Shown here: positions 9,601 to 20,339 of the stretch, one piece after another | Layout: every line of letters starts with the position of its first letter | Numbering within the stretch: the stretch's first letter is position 1 | Assembly (NCBI GenBank): GCA_009829735.1 | Contig: CM020618.1 | Span: forward strand, 30,232,894 to 30,296,893 | Source: Pyropia yezoensis | Taxonomy: Eukaryota > Rhodophyta > Bangiophyceae > Bangiales > Bangiaceae | Reading direction: 5' to 3' | Length of the DNA stretch: 64,000 nucleotides | Translations under genes and position numbers: made by a program | Notes under the pieces: generated by a model | What the model was told of the DNA's origin: nothing | The model's database searches: none | Seen by the model: only the letters and a program-made list of their open reading frames with translations

Positions 9601-9772
9601 GTGGCGGTAGGACGTCCGGCCGGATAAGGTTGACGCCAGCTCCGGTGTCAAAGATGGGTCTCATACTGCGCGTAATCGCGAGCTCCGTGCTTATACAGGC
9701 AGCGATCTCATTGTGTCGGTGAGCCTTGCTCAGTATCTTGGTGACCTTCGGTCTAGCTTGTCGGGCAGGCAA
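6700..9772 (-). pseudogene. pol: pol region of element A (protease, RT, integrase, chromodomain)
   Basis: In minus-strand order: an aspartic protease motif (FDTGAGVNLI), reverse transcriptase with FCVDYRRLN, the TMPFGLTNAPATFHRA block and the catalytic YLDD, then integrase with its HHCC zinc finger (CTTCAQNRL), the core D-D-E residues (LSIDILGPL, DEGPQF, NGQVERYNRT) and a C-terminal chromodomain (FKVRWHDYTPKDDTWDPVENLP). Such chromodomains are known to steer chromoviruses to marked chromatin. The region is broken by a small number of breaks and is treated as a fossil. It follows gag on the same strand. Confidence 0.88.
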
Positions 9773-9807
9773 GGATGCGTCGGGGAGACTGCCCGTCGGT
9801 CCTCGAC

Positions 9808-11551
9808 TTACTCGTTTTTTGGGTCGGCCTTGCCGTCGCCGGTGTCGACGCGTCCGACGTCATCGTCCTCCAAGTCCGGCAGGACTTCGTTCTCGACGAT
9901 CGCGTTGATCTGCTTGCGGACCGAGTCGTCGATGAGTGCCATTACTCGTGCCTGACGTCGTTCACGACGGGGCTTAGGGCATTGAGAGGCAAAGTGCCCG
10001 CGCTCGCTACAGTTGTCACAGATGTCGTTAGCTCGCGGGTTTGGCGTGTCCGTGCGGACAGCCTGAACGGGGTCGAATGGTCGATCGACCGTGCGCGCTT
10101 GGGGCCCCGGGGTATAGTTAACTTGACTAACCTTGATCATGGCAGGCCGGCTGGCCTTGATGGACTGCCGCAGGCGAGTGGCGCCCTCCCAAAATCCTTG
10201 GGCAGCTGCCACTGTGTCCGCCATTGGGCGACCGGGGAATTGACTGTCCAGGACGCGGACGTTTGGCTTGATGAGGTCTGAAAGACCGTTGATGAAGACG
10301 TCCTTTACGTCTTGAGCGCAGAACAGGCCGCAGAGGCGATCGCACGCCGCCTCCACGCGGGAGGCAAACACGCGCGGGACCTCCGCGTCCACTTGAGTCA
10401 TCGTAATGATGTCGTGATAGGCTGTTGCCAGGCCGGCGTGAGTTGCGTACTTCTTGAGAAGCCAGTTGACTCCTTCACCATAGGTGGTGAGCTCGTAGCG
10501 CTTGCCACTAACAATCGTGTTGGCCGCGCTGGCGAATGCGCGCTTGGCGGCTCCCGCCAGCCGGAAGGCGATCAAGGGGAACGCCCGGCCGTGGGTCAGC
10601 CATGCCGCGTCGCAAGCTCTGCGAAAGGTGGTGAGGAAGGTGAAGACACCGAGGGAGTCGCCACCGTTAAAGGTCTCTTGACCTTGGAACGCGCCGTCAA
10701 GGCGCTTGTTCATCTTGCTCGCGTCCTTCACCATGGATGGTGTGTACTTGGTGCTCCGTCGGAGCAGGAAGTAGGCCCGGTAATCCAGGAGTGACTGAAG
10801 CGGCTGTTGCCGGGTCGAATGACCAACTTTCGGTCACCCAACTCCGTGAGTCCAGCGGCGGGCGCCGGTCGGCGCCGGTGACGACGCGCACGTCGACGGT
10901 GTGCGTCCAAGCTGTTCGTAACGGACTCACTGCTCGATGAGCTTGGGCTTGACGGCGGGGAAGGGTCTCAACGACCGTCATCAGTTTCGTCCGAAGACGA
11001 GGAAGACGAGGACGACGAGTTGTCGGATGACATCCCGTCCTCAGCGGATGATGCGCCTCCCTCCCGTGCGTTTGAACGCTTAGTCGAGGCCTTGACCTTC
11101 AGGTCCTCGACTTGGCGTTCCAACACGCGGATCCGACGGTTCTTCATCTGAAGAATGCCAACAGGCAGGCTGGCGTGGGACGCCCCCGGAGCAGGTCCCC
11201 GGGCCATCTTGCCCACCGACTGTGGTTCGACGTCGTCCGTTGACGATACGCCTCATTTGAGGTTGGCTTTCTCAGCTCCTCAAGAGTGGTCACCAGCTTG
11301 GTGTTGGACTTCTCCAACTCCTTGTTGGCGGCCTTTTGGGCCTCAAGACGGGCATGAAGTGCCTCCACCACCGCCTTCAAGCTCTCCAACTTGGAGGTAG
11401 TGACATCCTCCGAGTCAGGGTTGGGGGGGGTAGCATCGGGTGCCGGACGGCGGCTTGTTCCGCTCCCTCCGCCGGGTGGCGTGTAACCCGAAGGCAGGGC
11501 AATCCCCTTACCCTTCGAGCGCCGAGCGCCATCAGGGGCTCCCGAAGCCAT
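9808..11551 (-). pseudogene. gag: gag region of element A
   Basis: The region holds a coiled-coil N-terminal part with Ser/Pro-rich surroundings (LEAQKAANKELEKSNTKL), a central helical capsid-like part with a retrotransposon-gag flavour (LTTYGEGVNWLLKKYATHAG, VFASRVEAACDRLCGLF), and a nucleocapsid zinc knuckle CDNCSERGHFASQC of the CX2CX4HX4C type near its end. It directly precedes pol. The ATG at 11551 (MASGAPDGARR) is the likely start. It is broken in one or two places. Confidence 0.8.
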
Positions 11552-11750
11552 ATCGCAACCCGGCGTACTCGCGTCGGCGCGCCCTGCGTCGCCGACTAAA
11601 GGGTCCTCGTGGCGCGACGCCCGGCGTCGTCCAGCCTTCACCGATCGGTGATGTCGCCCGGCAACACCCAATCAAGCGATCGTCAACACAACTGCCACAA
11701 GGCACCAAGGAACACGTACGAGTGTACGGCAGCGCCGCACACGAGCAGTA

Positions 11751-11768
11751 TCCCCTGCTGCTCCACCA
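11751..11768 (-). promoter_or_regulatory. primer-binding site of element A
   Basis: TGGTGGAGCAGCAGGGGA on the minus strand begins one base inside the 5' LTR, the standard place for a tRNA primer site, and opens with the TGG that pairs with a tRNA CCA end. The same 18 bases follow the 5' LTRs of families B, B' and E. I cannot assign the tRNA. Confidence 0.82.
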
Positions 11769-11769
11769 A

Positions 11770-12177
11770 TGTGGAATATGTGTTACCCAATGAAAGGATA
11801 TGGGACCGACCGGCGCCCGGAAGGCAAAGAGGGAGCTATTACCGTAAAGGCAAAGAAGACAGACCTTTAGCTCCAGGACGTTCGATGGGGAGCAAGCCGG
11901 CCAAACGGCAGCGGCGAGCCCCCACGTCGCCTATACCGGGCGAAACAATTATGCCGGTCGAGCGACCGAGCGAAGGCCGGACGGCCGATCGCTACGAGCA
12001 TAGCAAACAATATAAAAGATCCCTCCAAAGCAAGGACAGATAAACAATGCAAAACAAAAGTAGGCCCCCAAAGGGCGAGCCACGAGCGGACCCAGACCAA
12101 CAAGGCTGGGACCACCAGTCAAGGGGGCTACTTGCCCGTAAATACCGGAAATCGGTACGGTGGGCGGATATGCTACA
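11770..12177 (-). repeat. 5' LTR of element A
   Basis: This is the 408-bp direct repeat of 2852-3259, with TG and CA ends. The target duplication CTGGG follows at 12178-12182. Confidence 0.95.
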
Positions 12178-12182
12178 CTGGG

Positions 12183-14106
12183 CACTTCGTGCGGCGGAGG
12201 GTGGTGGCTGCCGCGTGAGAGTGGTGTCGGTTGTGACACAGAGCTTGGGGAAGAGGGGCCTGTGGCACACACACCCCCGTCCCCGCCTGCTGCATGCCCT
12301 GACGCAGCCGCCCCGCCCCGCCGGAAAATGTTCAGAGGGCTCGCGCGACCGCCGCGGAAGCACCACGACGTGCGCAAACTCGACTGTCCACGACATGTAT
12401 CGTGGGGAGACTGTGGCAGGGGGGAGTTGGGAAACAGGGACTGTTTGTAGGTGGCGACCTGGTGGCACAACGCCCGAACACACACCTCCCTTGCAGGCGG
12501 ATGATAAAGACCACCTCGCGTCGGCGCCATGACGGCCTCACACTCTTCCGTTACGTAATGCCCGCCACCGGTGGCGTCACACCGTGGCCTGCCGCGAGGG
12601 AGCCCCCCCCTTCTGTGTCTCGTCCTGGTGGAAAACGCTCGCCATATGGGCTCGAAAGCCATCAGAACGGTCCTCCCGCCAATCAGAACCGAGGCTTCCG
12701 GGCGAGGGGGGGGGGCGGACGTGCTGAGCGTTCAGATTCCGAGGGAAGGATGATGTGGTGTCTGCAAGAGAGGCTGTCGCGAGAGAGAGAGAAAAGAGAG
12801 ACGCAGGTGTTGCTGACCGCAAACGGACGGCTGCGGGGTCCACGCTGGTGCCACCCGAAAAATCAGGGGCTGATCAATGTACATCGTTGGCGACCCGTGG
12901 AGTCACGCGGGAAGGGAACACAGGTGACATGGTTGCCATAGGAGACACCGCGACACACCCACACTAGCACCGCCCCACCAAAACCCCCTGTATACGGGGA
13001 GAGTACGGCCAATGCGGCGGGTCAAAGCGAGTGTTCCACCCGTTTCTCCCCCCCCACGTCGCGCGGACGAGCACATAGGGGGAGATCCGAGCCAGATTGC
13101 GATGCGTGCGCCGATCGTCGAGAAAAATTGTACGGTTTGGGGGCCATTTGGGGGCCATGATTGCGATCGACAGCGTAGTTGCGCTGTACTTGTCACGTTT
13201 GATCGCCCAAGAAACGCTTCGGAAGGATACGATCGCAGGCGATCCAGGAGGCTTGGACAGTATCTCCCCCGCCAAGATACAGCGCTTCGGTGGTCCCTAT
13301 AAAATATCCTAATGGGAATGGGCTTTGGTCCGGCACGGTGTAGCAATGGCTCCGAAATTTTACGCCCGATTTTGCCGCCCTCTGACATCGTTCTACACAA
13401 GTCCTGCCCCCCCGGTTGGGGAAGCACGGTTTTGTTTGGTCGTCCAGTCACAACCCGCCACGTGCTCCCATTTCAGCCTTAAATGAAATTCGCTTGGTCT
13501 TGGTCTCACTGTTGAAGGGTCTGCTCTCAACAATGCAGAACCTCAAAAGCAAAGTAGCCCCATATGGGGGCGTAAAACCCATACAATTGAATTGGGCTTA
13601 CGCCCACCCAAATCCAGTATCCCGGGGACATACTGGTGCCGGTCTCAGGGCACCCCATTCCCGGGTGAGCCGAAGGATCCCGGCGGGACCCACCGACTGG
13701 TGGCCATGCGGATAGCCGCGTGGCCACCCAGTGAGGGCTCCACGCGTGCGTGCCTTGGCACCGGTAGCACCGTATGCCACCGTATCGCCTGGGCAGTGCC
13801 CCGGCACGAGTGTTTGGGGATCTCTTGGATCTCCAAAGTGGCGGCGGTAGTGGCGACGGCGGCGACGGTGACGGCGACGGCGGTGGTGGTGGCGGTGGCG
13901 GCGGTCAAGGTGACCGTGACGGTGACGGTGGTGGCGATGGTGTGGCGGCTGCTGTGGGACCCAATGAGGCGCCGCCGGACCCTGGGGCGGCAGCGTCGGC
14001 ACCAGTGGACAAGCAGCAGCCAGTGCGTTTGCCGGGGACAAACCCCCACGCAAGGACCCGCAGCCGGCGCAGGCTGGTGCTCCAAGCCGGACTGCCACCA
14101 CAAGAT
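12183..14106. other. unassigned DNA between element A and the nested stack
   Basis: No gene can be supported over most of this 1.9-kb stretch. The longer open frames on both strands have no recognisable domain and unstructured composition. A TATA-like CTATAAAATA sits near 13298. From 13774 to 14106 a plus-strand frame is open with a Gly/Asp-rich run (about 13840-13940) and then QPVRLPGTNPHARTRSRRR. This frame may be the interrupted beginning of the gene that resumes at 58180 on the far side of the stack. Confidence 0.5.
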
Positions 14107-14575
14107 TGTGCCAGAACTGGCCCCACGCAGAGGGCATGGTGCGCCATACTGGGGCGGGAGACAAGTTGTCTGACACGTTTCTCCCTTTTTCATTTGATCC
14201 CGAATTTCCCTAAGTCAGGGTTACTTTGCTTGATAGTAAATCCAACATGGATTTGAGGGTTTTCTGCATTTTATCGTCTTGAATTTCCGTGTGGCCCGGT
14301 GGGCAAGTGCTGGGGTGGGAGATTCTGAGTGGCGAGATTCTGAGAAGACCCTGGAGGGATAAGGGGAAGGACAGCGGGGCTTGGCCTCGCTTCCCCGTCC
14401 CGACGAAGAAACTGTTGGCCCACACACCATCACCTTGTTTACTGGTGGGGGGCTTGCCCCACAACACGGATAGCGTGTGTGCGACTTGCTCTTCTTCCAG
14501 ATCCCCCGACACGGGAGGCAGCCCTTGTGAACCGCTTCAACTCGGGTGGTGCGTGTGCGAGTGGTTTTTGCCACA
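14107..14575 (+). repeat. 5' LTR of element B'
   Basis: A 469-bp LTR starting TGTGCCAGAACTGG and ending TTGCCACA, about 7% different from 57707-58174 and sharing its central and right part with the B1 LTRs. The first 100 bp differ strongly from B1, so B' is a separate subfamily. Confidence 0.88.
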
Positions 14576-14577
14576 TT

Positions 14578-14595
14578 TGGTGGAGCAGCAGGGGA
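14578..14595 (+). promoter_or_regulatory. primer-binding site of element B'
   Basis: TGGTGGAGCAGCAGGGGA begins two bases after the LTR, identical to the sites of elements A, B1 and E. Confidence 0.82.
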
Positions 14596-14899
14596 CAGAG
14601 TTAAACTTTACCTCCGGGTGCACCCGGGTGTAGGGGGCCCTCTGTCTCAGAGGAACGGTGGTCTTGGACCGTGTCATACGGATCGTCAGCCAATATGGCT
14701 AGTTCGGACTCCCCGTCGTCCGGGGAGTACACGGGTGACGCACGTACTTCAGTGCCTTTGAATACTGGTGAGACACAGGTAGGTGTACCTGGGGTCGCAG
14801 AGGGAATGTTGGTCCCTTAAGCCAGCAGGACTGGGAGTACTGGCGGGTAGGTGGCCACCCCGACTCAGTCGGGAGTTCATTCGGGTGACACCCCCGATG

Positions 14900-16265
14900 A
14901 TGGTGCGCCGAAGTCCGGCTACCGGGTGGTAAACTAAACGGGAACGTCCCAAGGTGAGAGGACTGTCCCCGCGGGATCCCCTGGGTTGGAGCCAACTTTG
15001 GCATGGAGCCATCGACAACTAGGCTTTCAGAGGACGGCAGACCTCCGTTGGTCGATGATGCGCTCGCGCCCTTGCCCTCGGTTGAAACCCCTGAGGATCG
15101 TGGTTACCCCTCAGGTGGACTCCCGGAGGCTGACCGACACTCAACAGGAGTCGGGTACCCTCTCCTGGCGGAAACTGTACGTCGGGAGGCGACTGATTTG
15201 TTGCGGCAGGCTCGCCGGATCCGGTGGTCACGATGACAAATACCATTCTGAATCAGATTGTGGCGAGTTTGCCAGATGGTCTCAATGTCCAGGCTGGAGT
15301 GGGGCGTTCGAGCCCGCAGAAGCAGGGATCACTTCCCCCTACGTCTGCATCGGGGCATCCCAGGGATCGACCCCCGTGACTCCCAACTTGGGGGCCACAA
15401 TGACATCGGCAGGGCGAACGCCTTCTACGGGGGGGCTCCCTGCAGAAAGTCCGGGGGCTACACTCATCCCGCCGGTGCAGACGGAAGGGACGTCGGGTCA
15501 GTATACCCCTCTGCCCCAGTGGCTGTTCCCTCAACGTGCGGTGCCGCCCAAGATTCAGGTTGCCAACCGGGTCTACCAGATGATCTTTGACTATGAGACC
15601 TACGCCCTCCTCAACAAGTAGGTGGCGTATGGTCCTACACAGGCCCGAGCTATGTGCCGTGCCAAGAAGAACGTAACTCACTCTTTTGGGAACAAAGCGG
15701 AGTGGCATGGACTCCCCCCCTCCGTGTCCTTGAGTTCCTACATCGTTTTACAAAAGCCTGTGACGACAATGCTAAAAGCAAAAGGCATGGCATTTTATAT
15801 GCTACAGGAGTTCACAAAGGGCGACATCCGGACGGAGATTATGTCCGTCATGCCCAGTTCCTCGAGTGGAGGTGCTGGTGAGGTAGCATCGTACTTGGAG
15901 CTCATCACCTGGTTGCTGAGAGCTATGGTTGACGAAGCCGCGTTGGCTTCTCAAATTGAGGAGTACACGCAGGCACACCAGGAGGCGAATGAGGACGAGT
16001 TGTCCTTTGCAGAACGGGTCCGCAAGCTCAGCAATCTTTGCGGCTTTCATCACCCACAAGCTGTGGTGAAGAGTCGGTTTGTGGAAGGTCCCCATTGGTC
16101 GGTCCGTATGGAAACCCGAGAGCATAATAACTCCCGGGCGACGCAGGCCGTGCTGACCAGTTTCGCCTATCGCAGAGGTGGGGCTTACCATAAGTTGCGA
16201 AATGAACAGCGCCGGGAACGGCAGGCCGAGTTGGCCAACGAGAAGGAGGAGGCTCGCAAGGCCTG
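14900..16265 (+). pseudogene. gag: gag region of element B'
   Basis: This is collinear with the gag of B1 (18549-19955). Shared blocks include the leader with TCGGGAGTTCATTCGGGTGA, VPPKIQVAN in the capsid part, SVMPSSS, and SFAERVRKL-NLCGFHHPQAVV. Similarity to B1 stops near 16265, where element D sequence begins. It is a broken fossil with several breaks. Confidence 0.75.
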
Positions 16266-17805
16266 CACTGCCGTACAAAGGTTCACATTGCCAAGGACTG
16301 CCCAAAAAGCCAAGGGAACTGAGACCCAGAGAGCGTCTAGCGCTGGTCCCACCTCCCGATCTTGACATATCGCCCGTCTTTGATAAACCCCACTTAGGCC
16401 TCCTATGCTCCCATGGGATCGTCAATGGGGAACCTGCCAAGATTTTGTTTGATGATGGCGGCTTGACAAACTTTATTTCTTCCGCGTTTGTCAAGCGCCT
16501 GAGATTTGCCACGGACGTCGCCAGTGAAGCCGCCGTCATGCCGGACGGAGGCGCATACAACCTGACGTTAACCAAGGACCCTTTAGTGGTATGCATCCAA
16601 GACTACCAAGACAGCCTCTACTTCGCCGTTTGCCCGCTTGCCTCCTATGGCACCATCCTCCGCAAGAAGTGGCACGAAGACTACAACGTACGCAAGAAAC
16701 ACCGCACCAACGTGATCACCTTCCGCAAGGACGGTCGAGTACTGAATATCAACGCTGCTCTCGAGCTTTCCAAGACGATCTGGAATAAGCACAAATTAGC
16801 ACAACATATCACAAGACGCAACGTCGTTTTTGCGGTTCTTCTGCGACCCCAATCTCCTCAAGAGCTCTTCGAATTAAACACCATGGAAGTGGGCCAAGCC
16901 TCACGCGACAAAGACATCCAAAATGTCCTCCTCGCGTACCAAGACGTTTACCCTGACGATTTAGCAAAGGACTTTCCCCTGATCGCGGCCGACCTCGGTT
17001 CAAGATTGAATTGGCCAACGAAGCCGAACCCCGAACGAAGGGCATCTATCGCCTGTCCTAGTCAGAGAGCCAACAGCTACTTCGGCAAATCTGAGACCTG
17101 ATCGAGAAGGGCTTTGTCCAACCAAGCACGTCACCGTGGGAAGCTCCGGTACTGTTTTGCAGCCAAGAAGGACGGTGGCTTGCGCCTGTGCATAGACTAC
17201 CGAGCCCTGAACAAACAAACGGTCAATAGCTGCTGTCCCATACCTCGGATCGACGAGATTTTCGACAGCCTCCGCTACGCGTCGATCTTAAAAACCTTAG
17301 AACTTCGGTTGGGCTACCATCAGATCCGCCTCGACCCCGAGTCCATCCCTATGACAGCTTTCCGAACAAAGTACGGCCTGTCTTAGCTTTTGGTCGTACC
17401 GTTCGGCCTCACGATCGCTCCTGCAGCTTTTATGAGCTTAGTCATTGACATTCTTAGACCCTTCATCGGCAGGTTTGTTATGGCTTATCTGGATGACATC
17501 CTCATCTTCAGCAAGACTAAGGTCGAACACATACGGCACCGAAGGCAAGTGCTGGATGAGCTAAGAGAGCACATGATCTTCGCCAAGACCTGTAAGTGCA
17601 AGTTTGGCCGAACCTCTGTCGAGCTCCTTGGACACGTGGTCTCAGCAATTGGCTTTGAGATGGAGCGAGTCAAAATCGAGGTTATCCAGAGGTGGCCGAC
17701 TCCAAAGAGCAAGCGCGATGTGCAATCCTTCTTGTGAATGATGAACTTTTACCGTCGCTCTATCGAGGATATGGCTACTCTGGCGAAGCCTTTGACGGAG
17801 TTGAC
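16266..17805 (+). pseudogene. pol: element D, 5' part: protease and reverse transcriptase of another Ty3/gypsy lineage
   Basis: A retropepsin-like segment (KILFDDGGLTNFIS) is followed by reverse transcriptase with LCIDYRALNKQTV, PFGLTIAPAAFMSL, the catalytic YLDD and the thumb-region match VELLGHVVS. It belongs to a lineage clearly unlike A, B and E: sequence around the motifs differs and no related LTR was found in the window. It is cut at 17805 by B1 and continues at 27034. Gag and the left end are not visible. A broken fossil with several breaks. Confidence 0.78.
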
Positions 17806-18273
17806 TGTGGCAGTATTGACCCCCAGGTAGGGGGGCAACACGTGCCATGCAAGAGGTGGCAGGCCACTAGCCTGATCCGTTCCTCCGCCTGCATTTGGGT
17901 TCATATTTCCTAAGTTTGGGATAGTTAGCTTAATAGTAAATCCAACTTGGATTTGAGGGTTTTCTGCATTTATCGTCTTGAATTTTCGTGTGGCCCGGTG
18001 GGCAGGTGCTGGGGTGGGAGATTCTGAGTGGCGAGATTCTGAGTGGACCCTGGGGGGATAAGGGGAGGGACAGCGGGGCTTGGCCCTGCGTCCCCGTCCC
18101 GACCAAGAAACTGTTGGACCACACACCATCCTCTTGTTTGTCCGTGGGGGGTTTGCCCCACAACAGGGACAGAGTGTGTGCGACTTGCACTTCTTCCGGT
18201 TCCCCCGACACGGGAGGCAGCCCTAGCACACCGCCCCAACTTGGGTGCGTGTGTGCTAGTGGTTTTTGCCACA
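17806..18273 (+). repeat. 5' LTR of B1
   Basis: A 468-bp direct repeat of 26561-27028, starting TGTGGCAGTATTGAC and ending TTGCCACA. The target duplication TTGAC precedes it. Confidence 0.95.
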
Positions 18274-18275
18274 TT

Positions 18276-18293
18276 TGGTGGAGCAGCAGGGGA
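18276..18293 (+). promoter_or_regulatory. primer-binding site of B1
   Basis: TGGTGGAGCAGCAGGGGA begins two bases after the 5' LTR. It is the same as in the other families of this window. Confidence 0.85.
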
Positions 18294-18548
18294 CAGAGTT
18301 AAACTTTACCTCCGGGTGCACCCGGGTGTAGGGGGCCCTCTGTCTCAGAGGAACGGTGGTCTTGGACCGTGTCATACGGATCGTCAGCCAATATGGCTAG
18401 TTCGGACTCCCCGTCGTCCGGGGAGTACACGGGTGACGCACGTACTTCAGTGCCTTTGAATACTGGTGAGACACAGGTAGGTGTACCTGGGGTCGCAGAG
18501 GGAATGTTGGTCCCTTAAGCCAGCAGGACTGGGAGTACTGGCGGGTAG

Positions 18549-20339
18549 GTGGCCACCCCGACTCAGTCGGGAGTTCATTCGGGTGACACCCCCGATGATG
18601 GTGCGCCGAAGTCCGGCTACCGGGTGGTAAACTCAACGGGAACGTCCCAAGGGGTGAGGACTGTCCCCGCGGGTTCCACTCGGGTTGGAGCCAACTTTGG
18701 CTTGGAGTCGTCGCCAACTAGGCTTTCGGAGGACGGTGGACCTCCGTTGGTCGGCGATGGGCTCGCGCCCATGCCCCCGGTTGAGACCCCTGAGGAACGT
18801 GGTTACCCCTCATGTGGACTCCCGGAGGCGGGCCGAGACTCAACTGGAGTCGTCAATCCACTCCTCGCGGAAACTGTCCGTCGGGAGGCGACCAATGTGT
18901 TGCGGCAGACTTTGCCGGACCTGGTGGTCACGATGACGAATACTATTCTGAATCAGATTGTGGCGAGTTTGCCAGATGGCCTTAATGTCCAAACCGGATT
19001 GGGGCTTTCGAGCCCGCAGGCGCAGGGGGAATCCCCCCTTACGCCTATCTCTGGTCGCCCCGAACTGGGGGCGACACCTGTGACTCCCAACGAGGGAGCC
19101 ACACCATACTCGGTAGGGCGTACGCCCTTCACGGGGGAGTTCCCCCCGGAAACGCCGGCGGCTACACCAAGCGCGCCGCGCCGGACTACAGGCACTGAGA
19201 GTGAACTTACCCCAGTGCCACAGCGGCTGTTCCCTCAACGTGAGGTGCCGCCCAAGATCCAGGTAGCCAACCCGGTCTACCAGAGGATCTTTGACTGTGA
19301 GACCTACGCCCTCCACAACAAGTCGGTGGCGTATGGTCCTGACCAGGCCCGAGCCATGGGCCGTGCCAAGAAGAATGCACTTCATTCTTTTGGGCACAAA
19401 GCGGAGTGGGACGGAACTCCCCCCCTCCGTGTCCTTGAGTTCCTACGTCGTTTCACAAAAGCCTGTGACGACAATGCCATAAGTGAAGGCATGGCTTTTT
19501 ACATTCTACAGGAGTTTACGAAGGGCGACCTACGGACAGAACTTATGTCCGTCATGCCCAGCTCCTCAAGGGGAGGCGCTGGGGAGGTGACGTCCTATTT
19601 GGAGCTCGTCAACTGGTTGTTGAGTGCCATGGTTGATGAGGCAGCGTTGGCTTCTCAAGTCGAGGAGTTTACGCAAGCCCATCAGGAAGAGGCGGAGGAC
19701 GAGTTGTCCTTTGCGGAGCGAGTCCGTAAGCTCAACAATCTTTGTGGGTTTCTTCATCCACAAGCTGTGGTGAAGAGTCGATTTGTGGAGGGACTCCATT
19801 GGTCAGTCTGGATGGAGACCCGGGAGCATAACACTGCCCGGGCGACCCTGGCCGAGTTGGCCAGGTTCGCCTATCGCAGAGGCGAGGCCTACCGCAAGTT
19901 GCGGGAGGAACAACGCCAGGAGCGTCAGGCCGAGTTGGCCAAGGTACGGGAGTAGGCGCGCCAGGCCAGAGAGTTGAGAGAGGCACGCCGAATCCGCAAG
20001 GAGAGGGTGGTAGCTGCCGTGGGAACTTCCCAGGGTATCCCTTCGTCTTCCCCAGTTGGGAAGACCCCTCCCGGAACGGACCATCGGTGTTGGAACTGCA
20101 ACTCCGATGGTCACTGGGCATATGATTGCCCCAAGTTGAGTAAACGCATCCAAAAACTTGTTAGGAATGCGAGTAAAAAGTCGGCTACGAACAATGTACG
20201 TTCACGCCGCGAGGGTGGGTCTCGACCGGTCGTTGCGGTCGCCACACCCTCGGCGGAGGAAGCGGACACGTCGTCCTCGGTTTCGTCGTCTTCCTCCCCG
20301 CCCTCAGATTCGGACGCCAAGTCGGCGGGAAACGAATGA
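18549..20339 (+). pseudogene. gag: gag region of B1
   Basis: The region begins MATPTQSGVHSGDTPDDG. A long Pro/Thr/Gly-rich N-terminal part is followed by a helical capsid-like part (APLRVLEFLRRFTKACDD-type block, SVMPSSSRGGAGEV, SFAERVRKLNNLCGF). Then come an Arg/Glu-rich segment and a nucleocapsid knuckle CWNCNSDGHWAYDC (CX2CX4HX4C). The end is Ser-rich and overlaps the first bases of pol, as gag-pol junctions of the family often do. Close to whole, with about one break. Confidence 0.82.

Larger units (their letters stand above)
2852..12177 (-). mobile_element. Ty3/gypsy LTR retrotransposon with chromodomain integrase (element A)
   Basis: A complete element about 9.3 kb long on the minus strand. 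Two 408-bp LTRs starting TG and ending CA bound it. The 5-bp sequence CTGGG is present on both sides (2847-2851 and 12178-12182), so it is a single undisturbed insertion. Order from the 5' end: LTR, primer-binding site, gag, protease, reverse transcriptase, integrase with chromodomain, a short sense open frame, an antisense open frame, a repeat-rich 3' leader, LTR. The LTRs differ at about 4 of 408 sites by eye, so the insertion is young. It is broken, with a handful of breaks in gag-pol. Chromodomain and gene order place it among chromovirus-like Ty3/gypsy elements. Confidence 0.93.

Noticed and set aside
13598-14193. Minus-strand His/Arg-rich open frames opposite the Gly/Asp-rich run
   Set aside because: They read the complement of a GGC/GAC repeat and run into the B' LTR, so they are low-complexity shadows.
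18276-18293. tRNA gene fragment
   Set aside because: Only the 18 bases matching a tRNA 3' end are present, with no cloverleaf around them, and the position next to the LTR explains it as a primer-binding site.
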